A stretch of 38,979 nt of DNA from NCBI RefSeq assembly GCF_000341025.1, contig NZ_ANBF01000124.1, positions 14,741 through 53,719 on the forward strand, given 5' to 3'. Below the pieces are notes generated by a model that saw only the letters and a list, made by a program, of their open reading frames with translations, was not told the DNA's origin and did no database searches. The position numbers and the translations under genes are program-made. Below are positions 1-8,609 of the stretch, piece after piece (the first letter of the stretch is position 1; each line of letters begins with the position of its first letter). This stretch comes from Nocardiopsis salina YIM 90010 (GTDB lineage: Bacteria > Actinomycetota > Actinomycetes > Streptosporangiales > Streptosporangiaceae).

Positions 1-509
1 GGCGCACGGCGGTTCCGGTGCGGGCCGGGGCGGGTCTCAGCGGGCTGTTGGGGCCGGTGTTCGAGGGGATGGCGGAGGGAACGGGAGAGGGCGCGGCTTC
101 CAGCGCACAGCACCACCTGGCGACGGCATTGGTGTCGTTGGTGTGTGCGGCCTTCACCGATGCGGTGCCCGAGGACGGTTCGGACCCGTGGGAGCGGATC
201 CGCTCTTACTGTCTGTCGCGCTTGGGCGACCCCGACCTGTCGGTGGCGTCGGTGGCGGCCGCGCACCGGGTGTCCCCCAGGTACCTGCAGAAACTGTGCC
301 GGGATCGGGGGTTCACCCTCTCCGGGTGGATCCGGACCGAGCGGCTGTCGCGGATCCGCCGCGACCTGGCCGACCCGTCCCTGACGGACCGGAGCACGTC
401 GGCGGTGGCCGCGCGGTGGGGTGTGCTGGACGCCGGCCACCTGGGCCGGATGCTGCGTGCGGAGTTCGGGGAGAGCGCCCGGGAGATCAGAGCGCGCTCA
501 CCGAAATGA
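1..509 (+). CDS. AraC-family transcriptional regulator, C-terminal part
   Basis: The frame is open to the left edge, so the start and most of the N-terminal sensing domain are missing. The visible C-terminal ~100 residues form an AraC-type double helix-turn-helix: the first HTH contains SVASVAAAHRVSPRYLQKL, and a second region has the WGVLDAGHLGRMLRAEFG pattern that replaces the usual 'F.d.shFsR.Fr..fG' signature. It should bind DNA as a transcription factor; the ligand and targets cannot be inferred. It converges with the methyltransferase on the other strand. The family call is firm, the target unknown. Confidence 0.8.
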   Translation, partial: RTAVPVRAGAGLSGLLGPVFEGMAEGTGEGAASSAQHHLATALVSLVCAAFTDAVPEDGSDPWERIRSYCLSRLGDPDLSVASVAAAHRVSPRYLQKLCRDRGFTLSGWIRTERLSRIRRDLADPSLTDRSTSAVAARWGVLDAGHLGRMLRAEFGESAREIRARSPK

Positions 510-562
510 ACCGACAGGCTTCCGAGGCAGCCGCGGTGGCAGCACGCCGGTGGGACCACGTG

Positions 563-1162
563 TCACCCGGTGGTGCGACGGAATCGGTACCACTTCGGTG
601 ACGTGCGGTTCATCGGCCAGCCGAGGCCTTCGGTGGAGGCGTCCTCCACCTCCAGGAGGTCCCACTCCGGGAACGCTGCCTCGACCTCTGCCTGCGAGAC
701 GCCCTCGACCATCCGCCGGTAGATCGAGGGACCGAAGGCGAGCATCAGCAGAGTCGCTCCGGTCTCGGCGAGCGCCGTCACCCCTCTGCCCATCGCCTTC
801 TGCTGGGCCCCGTCGAACCCTTGGAAACAACCGATGTCGAGGAAGAGGTCGAAGGTACCCAGGTCGGCGGACTCCAGCTTGGTCGCGTCCCCAACGGCAT
901 AGGCGACCTCGGCCGGCCCCCTCTCCCGGGCTGCCTCGATCGCCTCGGGCACCACATCGACACCCACCGCTTCCCACCCGTTCCGGGAGAGCTCGGGGGT
1001 GAACTGCCCCCGGCCGCAGCCGATGTCCAATGCGCGGCCGGGCCCGGACCGCCGCTCCTGCGCCTCGCGCTCGAGCAGAGGGCGCAGCTGTGCCCCGGCG
1101 GCAGGACCATAGCGCTCCCAAGGCGTGAAACCGAGCCGGTACATCCGCGCATACTTGGTCAT
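563..1162 (-). CDS. Class I SAM-dependent methyltransferase
   Basis: A 199-residue cytosolic protein with the Rossmann-type methyltransferase core. Motif I (ALDIGCGRGQF, about residues 44-54) binds SAM, GVDVVPEAI supplies the acidic residue at the end of strand 2, and GDATKL the following loop. This resembles small-molecule methyltransferases of the Methyltransf_11/25 type; the substrate is not identifiable. Its ATG at 1162 has only a weak ribosome site. It is divergent from paaZ, so the roughly 180 bases between them probably hold both promoters, and it converges on the AraC-type gene. Confidence 0.82.
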   Translation of the reverse strand: MTKYARMYRLGFTPWERYGPAAGAQLRPLLEREAQERRSGPGRALDIGCGRGQFTPELSRNGWEAVGVDVVPEAIEAARERGPAEVAYAVGDATKLESADLGTFDLFLDIGCFQGFDGAQQKAMGRGVTALAETGATLLMLAFGPSIYRRMVEGVSQAEVEAAFPEWDLLEVEDASTEGLGWPMNRTSPKWYRFRRTTG

Positions 1163-1278
1163 GGATCCACGATAAGCGCGGTGCCCTGGACGGGAGGGTC
1201 ACTCCTGGTGCACGGCACGCTCATCCGATGACCTGCACGGAATGCGCTGTTGGGTGGCGACGGGGACCGCTCGCCTAT

Positions 1279-1300
1279 TTACTGACCGATCGTTCTGTAA
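1279..1300. promoter_or_regulatory. 22-bp imperfect palindrome, probable TetR-type operator before paaZ
   Basis: The sequence reads TTACTGAC on the left and GTTCTGTAA on the right around a central CGATCG; 18 of 22 positions are symmetric. It lies 43 bases upstream of the paaZ start. TetR-family repressors of phenylacetate genes (PaaR type) bind palindromes with ACCGA/TCGGT half-sites, and this matches that layout. No such regulator is encoded in the window, so the binder is inferred. Confidence 0.55.
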
Positions 1301-1342
1301 TACTGTCCTGGCACACCCGCAGCCCGAGGAGAGGACCTTCAG

Positions 1343-3382
1343 GTGTCCGACGTACTGGCGAGCTACGCACAGGGGTCCTGGTTCACCCCCGCGGACGAGG
1401 GAACACCCCTGGCCGACGCGAACACCGGCGCGACCGTCGCCCGCATCTCCGCCCAGGGCCCGGACGCGACCGCGATGATCGCCCACGCCCGGGAGGTCGG
1501 CGGCCCCGCCGTACGTGCCCTCACCTTCCACCAGCGCGCCAACATCCTCAAAGAGGTCGCCAAGCACCTCATGGGGCACAAGGAGGAGTTCTACTCCCTC
1601 TCCCACCGCACCGGCGCAAACAAGCGCGACACCGCCGTGGATGTCGACGGCGGGTTCGGCACCCTCTTCAGTTTCTCCAACAAGGGCCGCCGCGAACTGC
1701 CCAACTCCACGGTGATCCTCGACGGCGGGCTCGAACCGCTCGGCAAGGAGGGCACGTTCGCCGCCCAGCACGTGTACACATCCCGCCCGGGTGTGGCCGT
1801 GCAGATCAATGCGTTCAACTTCCCCGTGTGGGGCATGCTCGAGAAGCTCGCCCCCGCCTTCCTCGCGGGGCTGCCCAGCATCGTCAAGCCCGCCGACCAG
1901 ACCGCGTACCTGACCGTGGCCGTCGTCGAGCGCATCATCGAGTCCGGGCTCATGCCGGAGGGCTCCCTCCAGCTCCTCACCGGGACACACGAGGGCCTCG
2001 TCGAGAACCTCGGGCCGCAGGACGTCCTCGGCTTCACCGGGTCGGCCGCGACCGGGCGGATCCTGCGCGGACATCCCAACGTGGTCTACGGCGGTGTGCA
2101 GCTCAACGTCGAGGCAGACTCCCTCAACTGCTCGATCCTCGGCCCGGACGTCGCCGCCGACGACCCCGAGTTCGACCTCTTCGTCAAGCAGGTCGTCGCG
2201 GAAATGACCGTCAAGGCCGGCCAGAAGTGCACCGCGATCCGCCGGGTTCTGGTGCCCGAGGCCATGGGCGACGCCGTCACCGAAGCGCTGACCGCACGCC
2301 TGTCGAAGGTCGTGGTGGGCGCCGCCGACGACCCCGAAGCGAAGATGGGCCCGCTCATCGACCTCCAGCAGCGCGACCGCCTGCGAGAGGCCGTCAAGGC
2401 CCTGCGCACATCCAGTGACCTGGTCTTCGGCGACCCGGACCGCGTCGAGGTGCACGGCGACGCGAACGCCGAGGCCGGCGCCTTCGTCTCCCCGATCCTG
2501 CTTCGCGCACGCCCGGGCGCGCAGGAGCCGCACGACGTGGAGCCGTTCGGCCCTGTCAGCACCGTGATCACCTACTCCTCGGTGAGCGGGGCGGTCGAGC
2601 TCGCCGCCCGCGGGCAGGGCTCGCTCGTGGGTTCGCTCATCACCCGGGACGAGGACGTGGCCCGCGACATCGTACTGGGCACGGCCCCTTGGCACGGCCG
2701 GATCCTGGTGCTCAACCGCGACGACGCCGAGGAGTCCACCGGCCACGGTTCACCGATGCCCGTCCTGGTGCACGGCGGCCCCGGACGTGCCGGCGGCGGC
2801 GAGGAGATGGGCGGAGTGCGCGGCGTCAAGCACCACCTGCAGCGCACCGCCGTGCAGGGAACCCCCGACATGCTCACCGCGGTCACCGGTCACTGGACCA
2901 CCGGTTCACGACGCGACGTCGGCGACGTGCACCCGTTCCGCAAGAACCTGTCGGAGCTGCGGATCGGCGACACGATCTCCTCGGCCGAGCGAACGGTCTC
3001 GCGCGCCGACATCGACCACTTCGCGGAGTTCACCGGCGACACCTTCTACGCACACACCGACGAGGACGCCGCGGCCGCCAACCCGCTGTTCGGGGGGATC
3101 GTCGCCCACGGCTACCTCGTGGTCTCGCTCGCGGCCGGCCTGTTCGTGGACCCGGACCCCGGTCCGGTGCTGGCCAACTTCGGCGTCGACAACCTGCGGT
3201 TCCTCACCCCCGTCAAGGAGGGCGAGACCATCAAGGTGACGCTGACCGCCAAGCAGATCACCCCGCGCACCAACGCCGACTACGGCGAGGTGCGCTGGGA
3301 CGCCGTGGTCACCAACACCGAGGGCGACCCGGTGGCCACCTACGACGTGCTCACCCTCGTCGCCAAGGGTGAGGAAGGGTAG
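1343..3382 (+). CDS. paaZ: PaaZ: oxepin-CoA hydrolase / 3-oxo-5,6-dehydrosuberyl-CoA semialdehyde dehydrogenase
   Basis: A 679-residue two-domain enzyme of aerobic phenylacetate catabolism. The C-terminal MaoC-like hydratase hydrolytically opens oxepin-CoA, and the N-terminal NADP-dependent aldehyde dehydrogenase oxidises the resulting semialdehyde. In the dehydrogenase half, Glu257 (NVEADSLN) and catalytic Cys296 (AGQKCTAIRR) sit where the E. coli enzyme has Glu256 and Cys295. In the hydratase half, GDTFYAHTDEDA holds the Asp566/His571 pair. The length matches the family. The GTG start is chosen because GAGGAGAGG lies 8 bases upstream. The gene stands alone: no paaABCDE epoxidase, paaG or paaK genes are visible nearby. 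A palindromic operator candidate precedes it. Confidence 0.95.
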   Translation: MSDVLASYAQGSWFTPADEGTPLADANTGATVARISAQGPDATAMIAHAREVGGPAVRALTFHQRANILKEVAKHLMGHKEEFYSLSHRTGANKRDTAVDVDGGFGTLFSFSNKGRRELPNSTVILDGGLEPLGKEGTFAAQHVYTSRPGVAVQINAFNFPVWGMLEKLAPAFLAGLPSIVKPADQTAYLTVAVVERIIESGLMPEGSLQLLTGTHEGLVENLGPQDVLGFTGSAATGRILRGHPNVVYGGVQLNVEADSLNCSILGPDVAADDPEFDLFVKQVVAEMTVKAGQKCTAIRRVLVPEAMGDAVTEALTARLSKVVVGAADDPEAKMGPLIDLQQRDRLREAVKALRTSSDLVFGDPDRVEVHGDANAEAGAFVSPILLRARPGAQEPHDVEPFGPVSTVITYSSVSGAVELAARGQGSLVGSLITRDEDVARDIVLGTAPWHGRILVLNRDDAEESTGHGSPMPVLVHGGPGRAGGGEEMGGVRGVKHHLQRTAVQGTPDMLTAVTGHWTTGSRRDVGDVHPFRKNLSELRIGDTISSAERTVSRADIDHFAEFTGDTFYAHTDEDAAAANPLFGGIVAHGYLVVSLAAGLFVDPDPGPVLANFGVDNLRFLTPVKEGETIKVTLTAKQITPRTNADYGEVRWDAVVTNTEGDPVATYDVLTLVAKGEEG

Positions 3383-3442
3383 TTCCGGCGATCCGGCGAC
3401 CGACCTGGCGACAGGTCCGCACATCGCCGAGTCGACATGGGG

Positions 3443-3481
3443 ACACGTCGGCACCCCGGCCCGGTCGGGGCGCCGACATGT
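3443..3481. terminator. GC-rich stem-loop downstream of paaZ
   Basis: Left arm 3443-3458 and right arm 3466-3481 pair over 16 bases with two mismatches around a 7-base loop. It lies about 60 bases after the paaZ stop and before the SRPBCC gene. There is no T tract, as is common for actinobacterial terminators; it could equally be a protein-binding palindrome. Confidence 0.35.
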
Positions 3482-3526
3482 ATGCGCCCGGGTTTGGCAA
3501 GTACAGCGGGGGAGCAGGGGCACCCC

Positions 3527-4003
3527 ATGGGAGACGGAGAACGGGCCGCGGCGCGCAGGCCCAAGCGCACCACCACCCTGCGGGTCGTGGAGCAATTCGC
3601 TGCCCCGCCCGAGCTGGTGTTCGCCCTGATCACGAGCCGCGATGGCTTCCTGAACGCCATGCCGCCCGGGGTGGAGGTGCTGGCCTGGCCGGAGCACTTC
3701 GGCCCGGGCGAGGTGTTGGACCTGCGCTGGGGCGCCGCGGGTGTGCACCCGGTGCGCTGGCTCGCGGAGATCGACGCCTTCGAGCACGGGCGAACCTTTT
3801 CCGACCTGCAGGTGCGCGGCCCGTTCCGGTTCTGGCGGCACACCCACACGGTCGAGCCCCACAACGGCGGCACCCGGCACACCGACACCGTGGAGTTCAG
3901 CACCGGGTTCGGGCCGGCCGGGGACCTGGTCGCGGCCATCGCCCTCCGAGGCGCGTTCGGCCCACGGTTGCGGCGGATGCACGCCGACCTGGAGCGTTCC
4001 TGA
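3527..4003 (+). CDS. SRPBCC (START/Bet v 1-like) family protein
   Basis: A 158-residue protein resembling polyketide cyclase/Coq10-type SRPBCC proteins, which form a single cavity binding a hydrophobic ligand. Visible family features are an N-terminal VVEQFAAPPELVFALIT strand-helix, a central region rich in Trp/His (EHFGPGEVLDLRWG) and a C-terminal helix (LVAAIALRGAFGPRLRRMH). The ATG at 3527 is preferred to an in-frame ATG 30 codons upstream because a GGGGGAGCAGGGG ribosome site precedes it. No partner indicates the ligand. It follows paaZ by about 145 bases with a hairpin between, so it probably has its own transcript. Confidence 0.7.
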   Translation: MGDGERAAARRPKRTTTLRVVEQFAAPPELVFALITSRDGFLNAMPPGVEVLAWPEHFGPGEVLDLRWGAAGVHPVRWLAEIDAFEHGRTFSDLQVRGPFRFWRHTHTVEPHNGGTRHTDTVEFSTGFGPAGDLVAAIALRGAFGPRLRRMHADLERS

Positions 4004-4198
4004 CCGCTGTTCCGGCGGGCCGGTAAGGGTTCTGGTCTCCAGCTCCGGTGTGGAGGTTCGTGAGCACGTGAGCGGCCAGGTGGCAGGAGGGCACCGGGTC
4101 AGGACGGGACGGCGAGCTCGACCACACGTGGTTCCGAGGCCGGTCGGCCCACGGAGCCGCTCCGGAGAAGGTCGACCACGGAGCTGCCCCGGAGGAGC

Positions 4199-4588
4199 GC
4201 CCGCCTCGATCGCGGCCGCGGTCTCGGGCAGGCTCTGCCGGTGCAGGTTCTGCGCCAGCACCATGAGCCGATCGGCCTCGGTGTGGCCGATGCCCCAGGC
4301 ATGGGCCAGATAGGCCTTGAGGGTGTTCTGCCCGCCCTCGGCCAGCAATGCGCCCGAGGCCTCCATCTGCGCCAACGGGGCCAGCATCGCAAACGTCAAC
4401 TGGTCGATCTGCTCGCGCACCGCCCGGAGGCGCTCCAACACCGTTGCGGCCGCACCGAACGGCACTTCCCCGGCCAGGGTCGCGGTGAAGGTCTGCACCG
4501 CAGCCACCAGGGCGGACACGGCCGCGTCCGGGGCACTGCCCGGGGCGGCCGTGTCGACCCGACGACGAACACCACCCACCCCAACCAC
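4199..4588 (-). pseudogene. DUF222/HNH endonuclease (13E12-type) N-terminal remnant
   Basis: About 130 residues match the helical N-terminus of DUF222 proteins: LERLRAVREQIDQLTFAML, then an ASGALLAEGGQNTLKAYLAH segment and the SLPETAAAIEAGA stretch. These proteins normally continue to 400-500 residues and often end in an HNH nuclease domain. Here similarity stops near 4199 and the following frame is compositionally odd, so this is a truncated relic. DUF222 genes are multicopy in actinobacteria and often decay. The flanking 4004-4198 and 4589-4867 hold no gene I can support. Confidence 0.6.
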
Positions 4589-4867
4589 AAGCCGTCAACC
4601 ACAGCCCCCTCGACTCCCGGCCCCCGGCCCCAGTCCGACACAGAGCTCCACACGTCCCGGCCCGGCCGGTCCTGGGGTCACACCCGCGAGGAACCACCGC
4701 CCCTGGGCAACACCACACATCACCCCGAAAACCCTGCCCAGCCGCACCGGTCCCAGGACGACCCCCACCTCTGGACCGGCTACCCGCACCGAAGTCGGGC
4801 TGCGAGGTGGGTCTTCTTCCGTAGATGTCCCAGAAATGGCTCCGGGGCTGCGCTCCGTGGGTGGCTA

Positions 4868-6226
4868 CTACAACCCCGCAATGGCCGCCGCGGGATCCTC
4901 CATCGCATCGGCAACGACACGCATGAACCCGGCCGCCGTGCCGCCATCGCAGACACGGTGGTCGAAGGCAAAAGAGAGCTGGGTGATCTTGCGGGCGGTC
5001 AGCTCCCCGTCGACGATCCACGGCCGGTCCATGATGCGGCCGAGCCCGAGGATCGCGACCTGGGGATGGTTGATGATCGCCGCGCTACCGTCCACCCGCA
5101 ACGCCCCGTAGTTGTTCAGGGTGAACGTCCCACCGGTCATCTCGGCGGGCGACGTCTTCCCCTCGCGGGCAGCAGCGGTGACGCGGCGGATCTCCGCGTC
5201 CAACTCAGCAGTGGTGTACCTGTGCGCGCCGAGCACAGCGGGGGCGACCAGACCACGGTCGGTCTGCACAGCGAGGCCGAGGTTGACCCCGTCATAGCGC
5301 ACGAGCTCTTCGCGTTCGGTGTCCACACACCCGTTGAGCTCGGGGTACGCGTGCAGCCCCGCCAGCACGAACCGCGCCACGTACGCCATGAGCCCCGGTC
5401 CTTCAGGACGCGACGCACGCAGGCGCATCAGTTCCGTTGCGTCGACGTCCACCCACACGGTCGCCTCCGGGATCTCCCGGCGACTGCGGGAGAGCGCGGT
5501 GGCGACACTCTTACGGAACCCGGTCATGGGCACCCGCGCGGCCTCGGGCAGCCCGGTGCGCGGGTCGGTCGGTGTAGCGGAGGCCGCTGCGGGGACGGCG
5601 TCGCGACCATCGGTGTTCCGGTCGTCGGTCTCGTGACCGGCGACGTCCTGACGCTCGACCCCGGCCTCGATCGCGGCGCGCACGTCCTTGCGCATGATCA
5701 GCCCGTTCGGTCCGCTCCCCTCGAGGTCGGCCACACGGATCCCCGCTCCCCGCGCCATGTTCCTGACCAGGGGAGAGGTCACCAGCGGCACCCGGCGCGG
5801 CTCCGGGACCCGGCCCTGACCGCCCGTGGCCGACACGGCGGGCGCGGCCGGACGGGTGCGGGGACGGCGCGTGCGTCCCCGCCCACCGGTCTGGGGGGTC
5901 CCGTAACCGACGAGTACGTTGCCGGACCCGGCACGCTCCTCCTCCCGGTACCGCTCACCGGCCGGATCGGGGGCGGCCATGGGCTCCCCGGACACCACCG
6001 TGATCAGCGGCCGTCCCACCTCGACGACCGCGCCCTCCTCGCCGTGCAGCACTCCGACGGTGCCGGCGAAGGGCGAGGGCACCTCGACGACGGACTTGGC
6101 GGTCTCCACCTCGACGACCGGCTGGTCCAGCGCCACGGTGTCGCCGACGGCGACGAGCCAGCGCACGACCTCGGCCTCGGTCAGGCCCTCACCCAGGTCG
6201 GGCAGGTCGAAGGTCCGGTCTGTCAC
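4868..6226 (-). CDS. bkdC: Branched-chain 2-oxoacid dehydrogenase E2, dihydrolipoamide acyltransferase
   Basis: A 452-residue core subunit that moves the acyl group from lipoate to CoA. The N-terminal lipoyl domain carries the lipoylated lysine in VEVETAKSVVEV (Lys44). An Ala/Pro/Arg-rich linker follows, then the E1/E3-binding domain (PLVRNMARGAGIRVADLEG, around residues 155-195), then the catalytic domain with the DHRVCDGG active site (His423, Asp427). The GTG start overlaps the E1beta stop by 4 bases (GTGA), which indicates translational coupling. It is the last gene of a three-gene operon. A pyruvate-type complex is the main alternative. Confidence 0.9.
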   Translation of the reverse strand: MTDRTFDLPDLGEGLTEAEVVRWLVAVGDTVALDQPVVEVETAKSVVEVPSPFAGTVGVLHGEEGAVVEVGRPLITVVSGEPMAAPDPAGERYREEERAGSGNVLVGYGTPQTGGRGRTRRPRTRPAAPAVSATGGQGRVPEPRRVPLVTSPLVRNMARGAGIRVADLEGSGPNGLIMRKDVRAAIEAGVERQDVAGHETDDRNTDGRDAVPAAASATPTDPRTGLPEAARVPMTGFRKSVATALSRSRREIPEATVWVDVDATELMRLRASRPEGPGLMAYVARFVLAGLHAYPELNGCVDTEREELVRYDGVNLGLAVQTDRGLVAPAVLGAHRYTTAELDAEIRRVTAAAREGKTSPAEMTGGTFTLNNYGALRVDGSAAIINHPQVAILGLGRIMDRPWIVDGELTARKITQLSFAFDHRVCDGGTAAGFMRVVADAMEDPAAAIAGL

Positions 6227-7215
6227 TGGTCCTCCCACTGAAGGTCGTCGACGGCGTCGAGGATCCGGTCCACACCCGGCAGCTGGTGGCGTTCCAGCTT
6301 CGGCGGCGGGTACGGGACGTCGAACCCGGTCACGCGCCGGACCGGGGCCGCGAGGGAGTGGAAACAGCGTTCGCTCACGCGCGCGGCGATCTCCGAGGCG
6401 ACACTGGCGAACCCGCTCGCCTCGGCGACGACGACGGCCCGGCCGGTGGAGCGCACCGCCTCGCACACGGTCGCGTCGTCGAAGGGCACGAGGGATCGCA
6501 CGTCCACGACCTGCAGGCTGCGCCCCTCCTGCGCGGCAGCCTCGGCGGCCTCCAACGCGGTGGGGACGGAGGGCCCGTAGGTGACGAGGGTGGCGTCCGT
6601 GCCCTCCCGGCAGACCACGGCGGTACCGATGCCTGGGACGGGGGTGCTCAGGTCGACCTCGTCCTTGCCCCAGTAGAGCTTCTTCGGCTCCATGAACACG
6701 ACCGGGTCGGGTAGGGCGATCGCGTCCCGCAGCATCCAGTACGCGTCGACGGGGGTGGAGGGCGCCAGCACGGTGAGCCCGGGGGTGTGCGTGTAGTAGG
6801 CCTCGGAGGAGTCGCAATGGTGCTCGACCCCGCCGATGCCGCCCGCGTAGGGCACCCGGATCACCATGGGCAGCGTGATTCTGCCGCGGGTGCGGTTGCG
6901 GGTCTTGGCGACGTGGCTGACGATCTGCTCGAACGCGGGGTAGGCGAAGGCGTCGAACTGCATCTCCACGACGGGCCGCATGCCGTTCATGGCCATGCCC
7001 ACCGCCATGCCGACGATCCCGGACTCGGCGAGCGGGGTGTCGAAGCAGCGGTCCTCACCGAAGTCGTCGGTGATGCCGTCGGTGATGCGGAAGACCCCGC
7101 CGAGCGGGCCGACGTCCTCACCGAAGACGTACACGGTCGGGTCGTCGGCCATGGCGTCGCGCAGGGCCCGGTTGAGGGCCTGGGCCATGGACATTTTCGT
7201 GAACCGTTCGGCCAT
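6223..7215 (-). CDS. bkdB: Branched-chain 2-oxoacid dehydrogenase E1 beta subunit
   Basis: A 330-residue transketolase-like beta chain that pairs with E1alpha to form the thiamine-diphosphate site. Family features are MSMAQALNRALRDAM at the N-terminus, VFGEDVGPLGGVFRITDG, the FDTPLAESGIVGMAVGMAM segment bearing the conserved Glu, and GGIGGVEHHCDSSEAYY. The C-terminal transketolase domain begins near VVDVRSLVPFD. The start ATG at 7215 lies one base after the E1alpha stop (TGACATG), so the two subunits are coupled as expected for a stoichiometric pair. Confidence 0.92.
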   Translation of the reverse strand: MAERFTKMSMAQALNRALRDAMADDPTVYVFGEDVGPLGGVFRITDGITDDFGEDRCFDTPLAESGIVGMAVGMAMNGMRPVVEMQFDAFAYPAFEQIVSHVAKTRNRTRGRITLPMVIRVPYAGGIGGVEHHCDSSEAYYTHTPGLTVLAPSTPVDAYWMLRDAIALPDPVVFMEPKKLYWGKDEVDLSTPVPGIGTAVVCREGTDATLVTYGPSVPTALEAAEAAAQEGRSLQVVDVRSLVPFDDATVCEAVRSTGRAVVVAEASGFASVASEIAARVSERCFHSLAAPVRRVTGFDVPYPPPKLERHQLPGVDRILDAVDDLQWEDQ

Positions 7216-7216
7216 G

Positions 7217-8302
7217 TCAGTGGCCCTCTCTGCTGAGTTCGTCGGCCAGGAAGGCGGCCTGCTCGGCCAGTTGGGGGGTGGGCCGCGCGTGCACGTGGGC
7301 GAAGAGTTCCGAGGGGTCCGGGTCGGAGTCGGCGTCCACTCCGGCACGCATGGCGGCGGCGACCTCCTCGGCGCGTTCGTTGATGCGGGCCGCGCGGGCC
7401 TTGGTGAGCACCCGGCGGCGCTTGAGGTGGGCCTCGGCACGCAGCAGGGGGTCGCGTTCGCGCCAGGGGTCGACCTCGCCTCCGTCGCGGTAGCGGGTGT
7501 CGTCGTCGGCGTTGGTGTGGGCCTGCATCCGGTAGGTGTGCGCCTCCACGAGCCGGGGGCCTGCGCCGGAACGTGCCGCGGCGACCTCGCGGTCGAGCAC
7601 GGCCAGGACCGCAGCGATGTCGTTGCCGTCGACGCGTTCACCCTTGATGCCGTAGCCGACGCCCTTGTGCGCGAGGGAGGGCGCGGCTGTCTGGCGGGCG
7701 AGGGGCACGGAGATGGCGTACTGGTTGTTCTGCACGAAGAAGACGACGGGGGTCCGGAACACAGCGGCGAAGTTGAGCGCCTCGTGGAAGTCACCCTCGC
7801 TGGTGGCGCCGTCACCGCACAGGGCCATGACGACGGTGTCCTCACCGCGCAGGCGGGCGGCGTGGGCGACACCGACGGCGTGCAGGAGCTGGGTGGCCAG
7901 TGGTGTGGCCTGGGGTGCGACGCGGTGTTCGCAGGGGTCGTATCCGGAGTGCCAGTCCCCCTTGAGAAGGGTGAGGACCTGGACGGGATCGACACCGCGG
8001 GCCACAGCGGCAGCGGTGTCGCGGTAGGTGGGGAAGAGCCAGTCGCCGTCGGCGAGCGCGAGGGCAGCGCCGGTCTGGCAGGCCTCCTGGCCGTGGGAGG
8101 AGGGGTAGACGGCGAGTTTGCCCTGCCGGACGAGGGCTCCGGCCTGGTCGTTGACTCGGCGGCCGACCACCAGGGATTCGTACGCGGCGAGCAACCGGTC
8201 CTTGTGTGGGAGCGGCAGGACCGGGTGGTCGACCGCGCGGCCCGACGGTTCGAGCAGCTGTACGGGCTGCTCGGAGGGCAACAGGTCCCGGGCGTCGGCC
8301 AT
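7217..8302 (-). CDS. bkdA: Branched-chain 2-oxoacid dehydrogenase E1 alpha subunit
   Basis: A 361-residue alpha chain that decarboxylates the branched-chain 2-oxoacid and reductively acylates the E2 lipoate. The thiamine-diphosphate motif runs from GDGATSEGDFHEALNFA (Gly163-Asp-Gly) to VQNNQYAIS (Asn192-Asn193). HTYRMQAHTNADDDTRY is the phosphorylation-loop region. A start at 8302 is preferred to longer forms because GGAGGTGG lies just upstream and the family begins about here. In actinomycetes this complex supplies branched acyl-CoA starters for fatty acids and polyketides. It reads away from the phosphoribosyltransferase gene across a 307-base region with two palindromes. Confidence 0.9.
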   Translation of the reverse strand: MADARDLLPSEQPVQLLEPSGRAVDHPVLPLPHKDRLLAAYESLVVGRRVNDQAGALVRQGKLAVYPSSHGQEACQTGAALALADGDWLFPTYRDTAAAVARGVDPVQVLTLLKGDWHSGYDPCEHRVAPQATPLATQLLHAVGVAHAARLRGEDTVVMALCGDGATSEGDFHEALNFAAVFRTPVVFFVQNNQYAISVPLARQTAAPSLAHKGVGYGIKGERVDGNDIAAVLAVLDREVAAARSGAGPRLVEAHTYRMQAHTNADDDTRYRDGGEVDPWRERDPLLRAEAHLKRRRVLTKARAARINERAEEVAAAMRAGVDADSDPDPSELFAHVHARPTPQLAEQAAFLADELSREGH

Positions 8303-8416
8303 GCGACCACCTCCGTGTGTCGTGGATGACTCGTACGGAAACATGGTGCGATTCGGAGCCATCTGTTGGCCACAAACCGGGATCATCTGAGAAAACGTCG
8401 CGATCTTCGCCGTTTT

Positions 8417-8474
8417 TATGGACCAATTGTCCATACCTGTGACCTGAACCACCCGCGTGGCTGGACAGTTGTCC
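8417..8474. promoter_or_regulatory. Two related palindromes in the bkd / phosphoribosyltransferase divergent region
   Basis: The first, 8417-8435, is TATGGACCAATTGTCCATA with 7-base perfect arms. The second, 8463-8474, is GGACAGTTGTCC. Both share TGGAC and TTGTCC half-sites, and their centres are about 42 bases apart (roughly four helical turns). The 307-base gap holds no gene. A dimeric repressor of the bkd operon is the simplest reading; the regulator is not adjacent. Confidence 0.5.
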
Positions 8475-8609
8475 GGACCTCCCGGTGCCCCCGCCCCCAC
8501 GGGGCACACACGGGACACGCATACGATGGGCCGGTGCCGTACCGGCTCCCACCAGCGAGGAATCGGGCCGACGGCCGCCACCACACCCACCGGTCACAAA
8601 GGAAACCCC

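Noticed and set aside
1199-2746. Long minus-strand frame (515 codons) opposite paaZ
   Set aside because: Its translation has no domain and is an antisense shadow of paaZ, whose catalytic motifs are clear on the plus strand.
2906-4588. 560-codon minus-strand frame running from the DUF222 relic under the SRPBCC gene and paaZ end
   Set aside because: Only the first 130 codons resemble a protein family; the rest is antisense to well-supported genes.
6980-8329. 449-codon plus-strand frame opposite E1alpha/E1beta
   Set aside because: Antisense of two catalytic subunits with conserved thiamine-diphosphate motifs; composition explains the open frame.
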